Origin: Cyclina sinensis
Taxonomy: Eukaryota > Mollusca > Bivalvia > Venerida > Veneridae
Assembly (NCBI GenBank): GCA_012932295.1
Contig: JAAONU010000004.1
Coordinates: 29,056,304-29,120,303 of the forward strand
Reading direction: 5' to 3'
DNA: 64,000 nt
Shown here: positions 26,340 through 37,405 of the stretch, in pieces
Layout of the letters: each line of letters starts with the position of its first letter
Numbering within the stretch: position 1 is the stretch's first letter
The notes under the pieces: model-generated
Seen by the model: only the letters and a program-made list of their open reading frames with translations
Databases searched by the model: none
What the model was told of the DNA's origin: nothing
Program-made: the position numbers and the translations under genes

Positions 26340-26770
26340 ATGCTCCTACATCTAAAACCAAAGCTCAAAAACCACTGAGCCAAAGAATTAATTCCCTGAC
26401 GCAGTTATCAGAGGTTGTATATATATAATTACAGGCCGGTATGCACTGGACCATAACACATCCCCTCTTGAGAAAGTCACCATTTATGATGACGAAAGGT
26501 GTGGTCTTTTTTTCTGTCAGAAATCTTGAAAGATTTATTATTATTATAATTAATCCAGGAGTATTTATCTCGGACGAACCCCATCTCATTGACATGAAAG
26601 TTCTTAAAAGAAAGATACAATGTGTCTTGAAGAATCTAGGTTCACGCTCATAGAAATCCAACGCTTAAGACCAGTAAGCCAAAGATTCGATTCCAAGTTG
26701 CAGTTGTATGAGGTTGTATTATATACTGTTATATACGGGCATGCATCTGACTATAACATTATCTATTTCT
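26340..26770 (-). repeat. two diverged copies of a tRNA-like unit, 299 bp apart
   Basis: On the minus strand the boxes at 26363-26382 and 26662-26681 read TGGCTCAGTGGTTTTTGAGC and TGGCTTACTGGTCTTAAGCG. Both resemble the D-arm/box A of a tRNA gene. The flanks on the plus side (CCAAAGA, ATTCC, GCAGTT, GAGGTTGTAT, GCATGCA or GTATGCA, CTATAACA) are shared in the same order. I infer a dimeric tRNA-derived SINE remnant. No box B is convincing. Confidence 0.45.
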
Positions 26771-27904
26771 ATATGAAGAGATATGCATGTATGTTACTGT
26801 GGCAACAATTAAGGTAATGTGTGTCTATTGCTTTATCAGCATTAACCAGTCTGCATTACATCATGATAAAATTATCTTTAGAATAAACACAATAACTCGG
26901 AATGAAACACAATCTTGCGACAAATAGCTGCTTTATTTGGTACAGTTTTTGCCTCTGCTTATAATGTCTTTTAACTTAATATGATACTTTTATTAAGCAA
27001 CAACCCTTTGTGAGATTTGGGAAAAATATATGTACTTACTTATTCTTATCATGCTCTCATTTAGCTAAAACAATGGCAGGGGATAGGTCTTAGTTTATAG
27101 AAGAAATTTAATGCACCATTACCGCTTCATGTCTACATTCCTGTCTTATTATTCTGAATAATGTCAAACGGAAACAATACTTAAACTTTTATGCATCTAA
27201 AGAGCAGATAAGGAACCAAAACTCAAAAGCTTTTCCTACAAACAAGGCATAAAACGGCCAGTGATTGGAACGGACAGTTGTTTATATCATTTGAGTATGT
27301 TTTTGTATGAGAAGGATTTGTCTTAAATGAAAACTGTGGACACAGTCGATGAGTCTACTCAATTGCAAAAAGAGAAATCTGGTCAAACATAAAGAGACAG
27401 AATTTTAAATTACAATCTCAGAGAACCTTTTTAAAATAAAATCTAGCATTTGTGTCTTTCATTTACATCCAACAAGAATCTTTGTAAATCTAAATTCTTA
27501 CAATTCTATTTTCTGAACAATCGTAAATTTAAAGGTCTTCGTTGACTCCATCATTGGAGCGATACACTTGAGAGTACTTGAGAGGGGTATATCTCAACAC
27601 TAATATCCAAACAGCCTAACTCAATACTTATTTCTTAAATGCTATTGTAATTCCTGTGCTCACAGTGAATAGCGTTCATGATTGATGCAATGCCGTCTGA
27701 GAAACAATAAACTATTATGTGCATTTCATTTGCATGCAAAGAACTAGCAAACTTGTGCTTCAAAATCAGTAATTGTGTCTGGTCAGCAGCAAAATGTTTT
27801 TAATTCTTTTTGCAGAATACTCTATCCACTTAACATGCACAAATAATAACTCATTACTTGCAGATGATGCACAACTTAAAACATCTTGAGTGTATATTTC
27901 TGCT
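26771..27904. other. AT-rich non-coding stretch
   Basis: No feature is supported here. Confidence 0.5.
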
Positions 27905-28037
27905 ATGCCTTTGTTTTTTTGTTTTTGTTTTGTTTTGTTTTTGTTTTTTTGGTTGTTTTTTTTTTGTTTTTTTTGTTTTGTTTGTTCGTTTTTTGTTTTT
28001 GTTTTTTTTTGTTTTGTTTTTTTTTTTCTTTTTGTTC
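27905..28037. repeat. T-rich (T3-8 G) microsatellite
   Basis: Runs of three to nine T separated by single G (and few C) extend over about 130 bp. Frames of 61-128 codons made of F/V/L on the plus strand and K/N on the minus strand are translations of this repeat. Confidence 0.95.
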
Positions 28038-30459
28038 ACAATATCTGACGCAAGGAGCAGCTCTTAAAGATAGGCTGCAGAAAAATGTTTGATTGCTTCT
28101 TTCCAAACATAGTATTATTGTGTTGCTGCAAATGTATAGTTTGCTTCTACAATGATCAAGTAAATTTCTTGTGAAATATAATCTTATTTGCGTGCTTGCG
28201 TGTACACAGCATGCGTACGTGCGTGTGTGTGTTATCACATTATAGATTGTAAGGCAGTAATACAAAAGAAGTCGGATGTATGATAACATAGACCTGAGGT
28301 AACTTCTGCTTTTAACATCTACCAGCCATTTAACCTCATCCTGCCTGTCAAGTACTGTGTAATCATGAACTGGTGTTTCCTAATTCCCAGAACCTAAGAT
28401 ATTCATTTTCTATTAATCACTGCAATTATGTACAGAAATGTTATGCTTTTAAGGCAAGGTTTTGATTGATATTTTTTTATAGGAAACAGAATACGCCAGT
28501 TCAATGACAACAAAATAAATATGAATAGAATGTATTTGACAGATTTATGCAATCATTGCAGACAATGAATTGAAAATAATGGGGAAAGTCCGGCAATCAA
28601 TAAAATGATTATTTTGCACAACACTAAAAACAAGCCTACATTAACTTTTCCCTCTGACAGGCTCGGTTTTTGCGAGCATTTATATTAGGAAGTCAAGTAA
28701 AACTGCAGCCAAAGAAATGCAGAAACGAATAGTGTTATTACCAACTTCTAAATGTAGCAAGCCCATCGTAAAATTAGTTTTCACTTCCATCGATAAATTA
28801 CATGATCTTAAAACGTGCTTACATAAGCCTATATTACATGAAACAGTTCGATGAAAGCACATACAAACAGGGAAAAGGAAAATATATTACAAAAACAGGT
28901 AATGTGGATCCGAATAAAAAACACTGACATTATCATGTCTCCATTAAACTAAAAAGCATTTTAATGCAAGTAAATCAAATATCAATTTATGATATGCCTA
29001 AAATAATCTACACTGTCTAAATAAAGAATTATACAAACAAAGTTCATTTAAATGAATCCGGTATTCTGTGAATTCAGGGTAGGCAAGTGTAGTTATGAGT
29101 AAGGTTAAGGTTATATCTGTCATTTTTTTATTGCATATTTACTACTTTTAGCAAAATAAAAAAATATATATACTTTATTGTTAAGCATTACTCAGTTGTA
29201 TGAAAATTACAGGGTCCTGTTTCACTTCCAAAGATGAAATATACTAAGGTATTACGACTAATTTATATGGTACAATTGTTACTAAGCTTCTAACAAGCAT
29301 AATAACAATTTTAAATGCTAACAACAGCCAAAAACCTTCAAAACACCAACTGTTTCACTAACTGGCAGACACAGCAACTAAACCCAAATTAGCTATTGTC
29401 ACTTTGGAAGTCGCATAACATTAGGACGATCTAAATTTGTAAAAAAAGGATGACTATCCGAGGGTTTTGGGAAATATAGTAATGTCCAGTATTATCACGT
29501 TGTTTGATTGTTTGACAGCACTTATAATAAATTGAACGGATTAAAATCATTGTTCGAACTTGATTTTTTTGTACAGTTCGCGTGACTAAGTATGTTTAGT
29601 AATGCCGTTTGAAAACTACAAGTTGTACTTAAACATATTTGCACTGTAACCTGTGTAACAAATGGAGGATATAATAAGATACGCTAATACGCATAAACAT
29701 TTAATGTTTAGGGTTGAATTTAGGAATTTAGTACAGGGTGCTGTAATAGTTTTTAGACATTCCTCTGGAACAGATCCAATTTACTGCAGTTTATTTACAT
29801 TTATGAAATAAAAAAATGTACATTGTCGCCCTTTTAATCTGAAAATCGAGGTATCAGTATCAAGATCATAGACTTTATTTTAAAAAGCACATGTTATCTC
29901 TCAAATCTCTAATTTCCTATTCTTATCTTCGAATATAAACTTGCCATTTGTTTCTTATAGCAATGCTGTTATTACAACTTTAACTGACAGCGGACGTAGC
30001 ACACTGAATATAAATGAAGAGGTTTCCCTGCCTAAAACAATACTTTATCACATTATAACTGCAGAAATCTCATTAACTTGGAAAAGCTTTGCTAAAATAT
30101 AAGGCAAATTTCAGTGTCTGGAAGTAGATCGCAGTTAACATATAATATCTCTTTTTATGTAAGCGGCGCTCAGATTATATTAGATTGATGTAAGCACATC
30201 TCTTGCCCTCTGCTAGGCGATATAACAATAATAGTTTACTTCTAGATTCATTTTTCTTTTGAAAGATAACAATTAAATCTGTTATCAAATTAATTTTACC
30301 ACGAAAAAGATAAAGCTAGCTCATATGCATACCATTTATGTTTTCTTTTTCTCGGCCCCATTTAACGGATTATATTATGTGTTAGAAAGAAGGAGAATAA
30401 ATTATTTATAAATTGATAATGTAAACATGGTAAATATAATTAAGAATAAATGCTAAAAT
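28038..30459. other. AT-rich non-coding stretch
   Basis: No gene is seen. About 28380-28570 is the third diverged copy of the segment noted at 21.87 and 22.49 kb. A short purine-pyrimidine (GT)n/CATGCGTACGTGCG patch lies at about 28197-28231. Confidence 0.45.
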
Positions 30460-30832
30460 TCTAACACTATCCGCAATTGGCCGACAAAAAACAAAGAAGG
30501 ATTTGAGCGTGATATATCATATACGTTACAAGCGCGCCCCCGCTGACGTCACTGCAAACTATATTTGTCATTGTAAACAGTTTTTTTAATAAATATTTTA
30601 TAAGTGAAATATTGTTATGGACCAAAATATCTTCTTTAATGTTCATCTATGATAAAATGAAAGACGTTTGTTTAAACGTAAATTATTGACTGATAAACTA
30701 AAAATGAACTTGTTGTTTTCATTTTCACGTGGGAAGTGAATAGCGGGTAAACGGAATAGCCTGACTGGGACAATAGTTCTAAAAGTGATAAATCGTGCGC
30801 ATAATTGTGCCCCTTATAAATATACATATATA

Positions 30833-32280
30833 CCCCTCACAAAAAGTCAAGCAACAAAATCATTTCTTTCTCGTTTTGGTCCTATGACACATATATTCAC
30901 ATAAGTGTACATGTGAAGAAAAGCACGTAATCATTGCAACCTAACACCGTTAACACTCAGCACAAGATGCGCGTACAAAACGAGAAGTCGGCACTTGATG
31001 TGTTAGGTACTACTTCACGTTTTTCTATTGGTCAAATCAGACTGTTCAGACTGAGTTTCGTTTTATGCTTCGTCATTGCACTCATTAAAAAGAAAACCCA
31101 GGCTAGTTTCTGTACAGTTTTCACTAGTGACAATGGTTCGGCGAGTTTTGACAGAAGTTGAGGTGGCTAATGCCATTGGAATGCTTCAGGGTGGTGTTTC
31201 CCAGAGTGACGTTGCTAGGCAGCTCGGCGTTCACAGAAACGTCATCCACAGGGCCTTTCAACGCTTCCAGGCAACTGGATAATTCTCGGCAAGGTCAAGA
31301 AGTGGTCGTCCGGGGGCTACAACCCAACGAGAGGATCGGTACCTCGTCACTTCTGCAAGGCGCCAACGCTTTGTCACCGCCAGAAGACTGAAATCCGACC
31401 TGGAATCTGCCACAGGAACCAGAGTTTCCACTTAAACTGTTCGGAACAGGCTTCACCAGGCTGACTTCCGTTCACGCCGACCAGCACAACGGGTCCCACT
31501 GAGTCAGCGTCAGCGTCAGACTCGTCTCAACTGGGCTCGCCAACATGCAAATTGGAGGCTGAATCAGTGGAGAAGAGTTCTTTTTACTGATGAGTCCAGA
31601 TTCAGTTTGGATTTCAATGATGGGCGTCAGGAAGTATGGAGACAGCCAGGGGAACGATTTGCGGCTTGTGCTATTGCAGAACACGACCGTTATGGGGGCG
31701 GCAGTTTGATGGTTTGGGGAGGCATCTGGGCTGGAGGACGTACAAATCTTGTGCTGTTCCGGAGAGGCACGCTGAATGCTGAACGCTAATTAAATGATGT
31801 CATCAGGCCTCAAGTGATCCCCCAAATGAGGAGACTTGGTGATGAATACCTTTTCATGGTTGATAATGCGCCATGTCACAGAGCACGAGTCATTCAAAAT
31901 GAACTGAACGACAACAGTGTCGCTCGCCTTCATTGGCCAGCCCGTTCTTCAGCCCTTGTGAGGGAGTGGAGAGCCATCCCACAGAACCAGCTGGACCGCT
32001 TAATTGCCTCGCTGCCACGCCACATTCAGGGCTGAATTGGTGCTAACGGGGGTCACTGACTGTTTACATTTTACAACACCTGTTTTCCATGTGCCTTTCC
32101 ATGTGCCTTACTTTTTGTGAACAGTATCGTGATATCGGTATGGATTTCCAAGATGCTTTGTTAAATTTCACTTGATGAAATGTTGAAGATTTTTTGTGCA
32201 CCTATTCATTTACTATAATTGAGGTCTCTTTAAAAAATTTTCACTGTTTAAATGTTTGTTGCTTGATTTTTTGTGAGGAG
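30833..32280 (+). mobile_element. Tc1/mariner superfamily element, complete ends, dead transposase
   Basis: Inverted ends of about 30 bp are CCCCTCACAAAAAGTCAAGC (left) and, from the right end inward, CTCCTCACAAAAAATCAAGC. Each is flanked by TA (30831-30832 and 32281-32282), the target duplication expected for this superfamily. Total length is 1448 bp. It lies inside the dispersed repeat of 30460-32625. The ends look intact, so the copy could in principle be mobilised in trans by a matching transposase, but its own gene is broken. Confidence 0.92.
31133..32035 (+). pseudogene. Tc1-like transposase pseudogene
   Basis: A single frame runs from ATG 31133 to the stop at 32033-32035. It is broken by three in-frame stops (31280, 31433, 31787), each explicable by one substitution. 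Visible order: an N-terminal helix-turn-helix (M-V-R-R-V-L-T-E..S-Q-S-D-V-A-R-Q-L-G-V-H), a GRP-like SGRPGAT linker, W-R-R-V-L-F-T-D-E-S-R-F (first catalytic Asp, about 31590), S-L-M-V-W-G-G-I, and M-V-D-N-A-P-C-H-R-A (second Asp, about 31862). After L-H-W-P-A-R-S-S the sequence jumps to V-R-E-W-R-A-I-P-Q. The usual region with N-P-I-E-H and the third catalytic residue is missing (about 40 codons, in frame). The tail I-G-A-N-G-G-H-T follows past the stop. About 300 codons compare with about 340 usual. Confidence 0.92.
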
Positions 32281-32779
32281 TATATGTCAGAATGGAAATA
32301 GGATTTTTCGTGATAGCACGGTTTCTTATTCAGTCCCGTAACTATTTAATCACGAAGGCCGTAGAAGAAATTGACCGTGTTATATCTTACACAATATATC
32401 ACACAGAAAAAAGCGCGCTGACGTCACTGCGAACATCACTGTTGAATATTGCACATACTTGCGCCCCTGATAAGTATACGTACGTGTTAGAATGGAAATA
32501 GATTTAATCTACTGTTGTATATATAAAGGTTTCTCGTTCATATTATTAAATCACTCAGGCCTACCGCCTTCGTGATTAAATTGCTACGCATCTGAACTCT
32601 ACACCGTGATAAATTCAACGTTATATCAATCAAACTTAAAACTTATTTCTTAAGTAAGGATAAACAAATAATTGAACTAAAAACTACTTTTTGGATCAGT
32701 TTTATGCACTTTTAGAATAGACTGTAACAGGTTTTACAGAAACGTATAGAAACTAGAAGAAATTAGTGTATATACTATT

Positions 32780-33150
32780 GAAACCTTTGATTTTTACGTC
32801 TTATTGGTGCCTGAACTCCAGTGGCAATTTCCTATGTAACTGAGTTTTATTCAGTTGACTCCCAGTGCAGAGTAAATTTTGACACTAGGAAGATAGTTTT
32901 GACAATCTTTGTAGGAGTAAATTATACAAAAATTGATACCTGGGAAATATCGAAGGGTTAGGGCTTATGGCTTCTGACAAGAAGACTTTCAAAGATTTTA
33001 TATTGTACACATACAGGACCCCTTAGCAGAGTACATTTTGAAATTTGGATAACTTTGGTAGAGGTCAACTACACAATGCTGTACATCATATTTCTAGACA
33101 CTGGACTATGTGGTTTCAGAAAAGAAGGTTTTTAAAAACATTTTCTAAAT
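32780..33150 (+). repeat. partial copy of the 23.5-24.3 kb repeat family
   Basis: It shares ordered blocks with 23.75-24.06 kb: GATAGTTTTGACAATCTTTGTA, AGGGCTTATGGCTTCTGACA with AGAAGA.TTTCAAAGA, and GGTAGAGGTCAACTACACAATGCT with TTTCTAGACACT and GGTTTCAGA. No inverted end is present, so it is a fragment. Confidence 0.65.
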
Positions 33151-34190
33151 AACTCAAAGTTTGAAGGTCTTTAGAGGTTCACTAATCAAAATTCAAAGTT
33201 CTTGAGAAGTCCTTCGTAATTCAGCTGCTTTGAATTGCTCAGATATTAAAAGTTTTAATTTAAAACATTAATGTCTGTGTATTCCTTCAATAATCATTGT
33301 AACAAGACATAAACAAGTCATGACTACTAAAGTCCCCTGGGTTGAAAACCTTGTCAATAAGTCACTCCCCAAATAATTATTGTAAATTTGTAATACCTAT
33401 TTGTAGCCATTTCAACGACAATTTGTTTTTCAGGATAAAAGAAAAAGCATGTGCGTTACACATACATCGCCAAAAAGCAGGGAACAGTTTTTCAGATGTG
33501 CAGATAGATGGATGAATACTATGGCGAAAAAAGTTTTTAAGTGATGTGCATTATTTTCATAGATGAACAATTCACATTTTTAACTCATCGTGTTATTGTT
33601 ATCTGTCATTTTACTAAGTTTATGCTATATACCTTCAGAACATTTAGGATCATGAAATTCCAGAATTTCAACTTAATTAAGGATCCCTATTTAGGCAGTA
33701 ACCATTTGTCAAAGTTTAAGAAAGGCTGCTTATTTTTTTAAAGATCCAGATTCTCTAAACGAACAAACAATCGGACGAATACACAGGAGAAGATAAAATT
33801 TTAAATAGTTAAGTATCACCTTCAAGCATCTATCTATCACCTTACAAAAGTTTATGAATGTAAGTTTAAAATACTTCATGTTTTTACAAGATTCATTTTT
33901 TTAGATGACAAGAAACCAACCGGATGAATAACCACTTATGTATATTATCTTCCTATCGATTTCTGTCATCACGTAAAGTTTCAGTGTAGCTTTAACTGCA
34001 AGATATCTCCTCAGTCTGACAACTTACAGAGGCAAACATAAGTAATCAAAAATAAATAACCTGAACATTTGATTGTATCATCTTTAATGGAAAATACTCT
34101 AGGATTTTAGATCCTCGAGATACATTGTTTTCCACAAGGCAATTATAGCATTTAATTATTAATTTTAATTGTAATGAAACGATTGATCAT
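33151..34190. other. non-coding stretch with weak direct units
   Basis: Units around 33430-34030 recur loosely (a GATGAATA or CGGACGAATAC block, then TTACAAAAGTTTATGAATGTA-like words) in the style of the 46.6-47.3 kb repeat. Too diverged to bound. No gene is seen. Confidence 0.35.
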
Positions 34191-34201
34191 TAAGTCATCA
34201 T

Positions 34202-34490
34202 AGCCCGCCCGCTTAGCTCAATAGGTAGAGCACTGGATTAGTAATCCATCGGTCGTTGGTTCGACCCCTGGGCAGGGCAAAATTTCTCCGTGACAATTGT
34301 TCTCAGACATTGTGTCTTATGTTCATTTGTCTCTCACCGCTGATTCAGAGTAGATCATGTGGGAACAGTAGTCAGTCACTTGCGGAGAAATTGGCAATTA
34401 CTAGTTAGTTATCCAGGAAAACCGGTTAGGTGGACTGACCGCCGAGATATAACAAATGTTGAAATCGGCGTTAAACCCCAAAACAAACAA
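34202..34490 (+). mobile_element. tRNA-derived SINE with perfect 11-bp target duplication
   Basis: The head is tRNA-like. Box A is TAGCTCAATAGG (34214-34225), a seven-base anticodon loop TTAGTAA lies at 34238-34244 (anticodon AGT, threonine-type), and box B is GGTTCGACCCC (34258-34268). A non-tRNA body follows, with a 3' hairpin GCCGA...TCGGC (about 34441-34470), GTTAAACCCC and an AAACAAACAA tail. The 11-bp word TAAGTCATCAT flanks it exactly at 34191-34201 and 34491-34501. The acceptor stem is mispaired and the sequence continues past the tRNA, so this is a SINE and not a tRNA gene. The family may belong to the MetaSINE group; that is recalled, not verified. Confidence 0.92.
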
Positions 34491-34501
34491 TAAGTCATCA
34501 T

Positions 34502-35954
34502 CTTGTCTCGGGCTTTAGTCCTGATTTCACCCCTTCATAGCATTGTTGCAATGGAAACTTCGATTGTAGAGGACTTGACAACTGCGTATAAATAAAACGA
34601 TTCTCGTCTCTAGAACACCAATTTATCATGATACGAGTACAGGAAACCATTGAATTCGAAATACGATCTCTTGAATAAAAGACAAATGTCACACCGTCTG
34701 ATCTTTAATAAAGGTTTTCATTTGACATTTCTTTCTAAAGGTTCATTCCACCTTTGTGTGATTTTAGTACTTTCTTGGACATATCAAAAATGTTAGCTTG
34801 TGTTTTATTCTTTATTTTTATTATTATTATTCCTTTTAGACACTGTGAAATGGTTTTACTAGACTAACTCACAATTCAACAGACTAGAAACATTTAAGAA
34901 TACTTGCACTGTGTGTTTAATCATTAGTGGGGTACGGACGGTCAATTATAAAAATAAACACCATTTGCTGTAATATTGCATGTGATTTGGTGCATAATGA
35001 ACAAGAAACGACTTCTGAGATTCATTTTTATGAAATTTGTTTTGCTTCTAATAGAATACTAGTACCAGCAGTGTTGTAAATGTCATACAAAATAGATACT
35101 ACATCTGCTTGAAAATAAATCGAATGTTTAAGAAAAGTGTGTTTGCAGTTGAAAACTCAAACAACACACAGTAGCCTAGAATGTACGTCAAGTTAGATTG
35201 AAAACTGGTTTACGATAAACTTCTACATACTAAGATATTTTTTTCAAAACCAGGAAAATGCTTCTGTCCAGTGATACAGGAATTATATCGTAATTAACAC
35301 AGTGAAAACCTTTTACAAGGAATATTAGAAGTTTACATACATAAAATACATGTTGCATGTTCGTCATCTTACTGCTGTGGGTAATAGTAAAGCAGTTAGA
35401 ATCCGTACATTACGTTTTAGAAAATTTATTATAAAAGCTACATGACAAATTTGATTGACGTGATCGTTCAACACACAAAGATAAAAATCTTTCATCTTCG
35501 CTTCGTTAATTAAATGAAGGCAATATCGTCAGTTCCCAAATGACAGCTCCTTCCTTAATTTTATTTCTGTTTCAGTACTTCCTTATCTCTCTGTAAAGTG
35601 AATCCGTCTGAGTAGTGTAGTGTTTCCTCCTGTACATACGTAATGTTATGATATGACGTATGTTACACTCTTCTACATCAAACATGGTTTGTTTAAGTTA
35701 AAGCATACTTATCTGAAATTTTGTATAATAACCTGTTGTATAATTTTGCGTTTGTTTGTTGCTGCTAAAATATATAAATGACATAGATCTACAGCCTTGA
35801 TGTATAGATAAATGTCACTGCAATAAATATTTTCATCCAACTAGGATATTTCAGAAAAGAACTTGGGAAATAATTCTCATTAGAGTCTAAGTGATGAAAA
35901 AAATGTAGTTTGACAAAAAAGAACTGGAAGGATTTATTTAGGAAATAGATTTTA
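34502..35954. other. AT-rich non-coding stretch
   Basis: No exon or element is identified. A 64-codon minus-strand frame at 34498-34692 has no recognisable features. Confidence 0.5.
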
Positions 35955-36806
35955 GGTTTAAGTGGCATACCGTGAAATATATCACGGTGTCGAGTTCAAA
36001 TGCGTAGTTAATTTATTCACGAAGGACGTAGGCCTGGGTGATTAAATAATTACTCATATGAGCGAGAAACCGTATTCTAAAACGATATGAAACATTTCCA
36101 TTATGATCATATAGGGAAACCAGCTATACTTTATTATACGACAAAATATATGTGGCTGTTATGATTTCCTCCCATGTAAGGCGCAAACAGATTTTTCTCT
36201 ATTGTTTTTGTTTAATTTTTTGTTTAAGGCAAGTAACGGTCTAAACTGTCAGTTTTACATCAGTTATTACATTCCAAAGCATGCATCGCAATCTTTGCTT
36301 GTTAATTAAATAAAAATAACAATATTTACATTGAATACCAAAAAATGCAAAAAGTGCGCCAAACGTTATAACAACGCAATATACGTCACATTAGTAAAAT
36401 GACGTCATGAGCTATCTCGAGTGGTCATTCTTTGTATATATGTTTAATTTAATAGCGTTTTTGACGCAACATATTGTTCTTAGTTGTGATTTCAAAGAGT
36501 ATGAGTCTAGAAAATTGTTATCGATGCAGTTGTAACTGTGATGCTAAACTAAAGAAAAACGGAAACCGCATTATTAGCCAAATTCCTTCGCTTTCGCCAG
36601 TGGGGTGAAAATCGGCAAGGAACCGAATATCCGCAACTGAAGATTGATGAATACAAAATATAGTTCAAATTTCTGTCGTGATTAGAATCGAAATTATAAA
36701 TACGTTTCTATATTTTATCGGTGAATAAAATATAGGCCGTCGTTCGCACTCGTGATTTAATATCCTACGCGAACTCCGCCCATATTTTATTCAACGATAA
36801 AATATA
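35955..36806 (-). repeat. inverted copy of the 30.4-32.6 kb repeat, one side of the pogo insertion
   Basis: Read on the minus strand, 35960-36090 gives GGTTTCTCGCTCATATGAG, TTTAATCACCCAGGCCTACG, CCTTCGTGA and ACACCGTGATA. This matches 32530-32615 in the same order. Between this and the pogo end lie a TGACGTCA octamer (36400-36407) and the inverted repeat at 36707-36808. The other side of the interrupted copy is at 40214-40445. Confidence 0.7.
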
Positions 36807-36808
36807 GG
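36707..36808. repeat. inverted repeat with 31-bp arms abutting the transposon
   Basis: Arms 36707-36737 and 36778-36808 pair at about 29 of 31 positions (TCTATATTTTATCG.. against ..CGATAAAATATAGG) around a 40-bp loop. Each arm contains its own small palindrome, ATATTTTATCG..GAATAAAATAT. The pogo element begins within the last bases of the right arm. Confidence 0.85.
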
Positions 36809-36810
36809 AA

Positions 36811-36834
36811 GAGCGGGGGCACCTAATGCCGAAC
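36811..36834 (+). repeat. left terminal inverted repeat of the pogo element
   Basis: 24 bases identical to the reverse complement of 40186-40209. Its inner end TGCCGAAC overlaps the first copy of the element's subterminal motif. Confidence 0.95.
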
Positions 36835-37237
36835 GTTCATCTAATACCGAACAAAATTTAAACTCCGCTATTTTCACGATACGGTTGTTTTCTGTTCAGC
36901 AATGATGTCATAGTTGTGACGTCATAGCCTTGTGATCGTCGACAAAATCATTGGTAAGTGTTGAGCGCGCGTTTATTTAAATATCCTTTCATTATAAGTA
37001 AACCAGTGTTTTTTCTCGATCTGTCTTACTCAATCCGTAACTCTGAAGAGCAGAGTTCATAAGGATACACAGACTTTGTGTTTACGTATTGTTGTGAAAC
37101 CTCGACATATTTTACATGTAAACATGTGTAAGAACAAGGGAAATTACTCGATATTGACACAGAAAGTAGCATTTCATAGTTACTGAGGTGTTCGGTAAAA
37201 GGTGCATATGCTTCCATGTGAAACTCTATTACCGAAC
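36835..37237. promoter_or_regulatory. left subterminal motif array and upstream region of the transposase gene
   Basis: Copies of TTCGGTA(A/T)TAG occur on the minus strand at 36841-36852 and 37226-37237, and a partial plus-strand copy (GTGTTCGGTAAAA) at 37188-37200. TTCACGATACG at 36873-36883 has its inverse at 40070-40080. A perfect TGACGTCA octamer (cAMP-response-element core) lies at 36917-36924. I infer transposase-binding sites and promoter elements. An (AAAT)n tract follows at about 37303-37326. Confidence 0.6.
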
Positions 37238-37405
37238 ACTAATTGTCTGCAGCACAAAATCATTTCTAGACATAGATAAAGTCTATCACAAACACTGTAG
37301 ATGAATAAATAAATAAATAAATAAATATCATTCGTGTATGTAAATAAACTCTAAAAATAGATATAATACTATCTTTACAGAACCACATAGAGTCTATATA
37401 AAACG

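Larger units (their letters stand above)
30460..32625 (+). repeat. two tandem units of a dispersed repeat, interrupted by a Tc1-like element
   Basis: With 30833-32280 removed, the stretch holds two related units. Each has GCTGACGTCACTGC (30542 and 32417), a GTGCGCATA or TGCACATACTT...GCCCC block, a TTAGAATGGAAATAG or TCAGAATGGAAATAG block (about 32286 and 32490), and a GGTTTCT..TTCA..TTAAATCAC end (about 32320 and 32530). An inverted copy flanks the pogo element (40210-40445 and 35955-36090). Termini are uncertain. This appears to be a non-autonomous repeat family. Confidence 0.65.

Noticed and set aside
27903..28289. Lysine/asparagine-rich minus-strand protein and F/V-rich plus-strand proteins
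   Set aside because: Translations of a (T)nG microsatellite.
34202..34275. Functional tRNA-Thr (AGT) gene
   Set aside because: Boxes A and B and the anticodon loop are tRNA-like, but the acceptor stem mispairs and the sequence continues into a SINE body flanked by an 11-bp target duplication.
37388..37402. TATA box for the transposase gene (TATATAAAA)
   Set aside because: It lies only a few bases before the start codon, too close for a TATA box driving this ATG, and follows an acceptor-like site.
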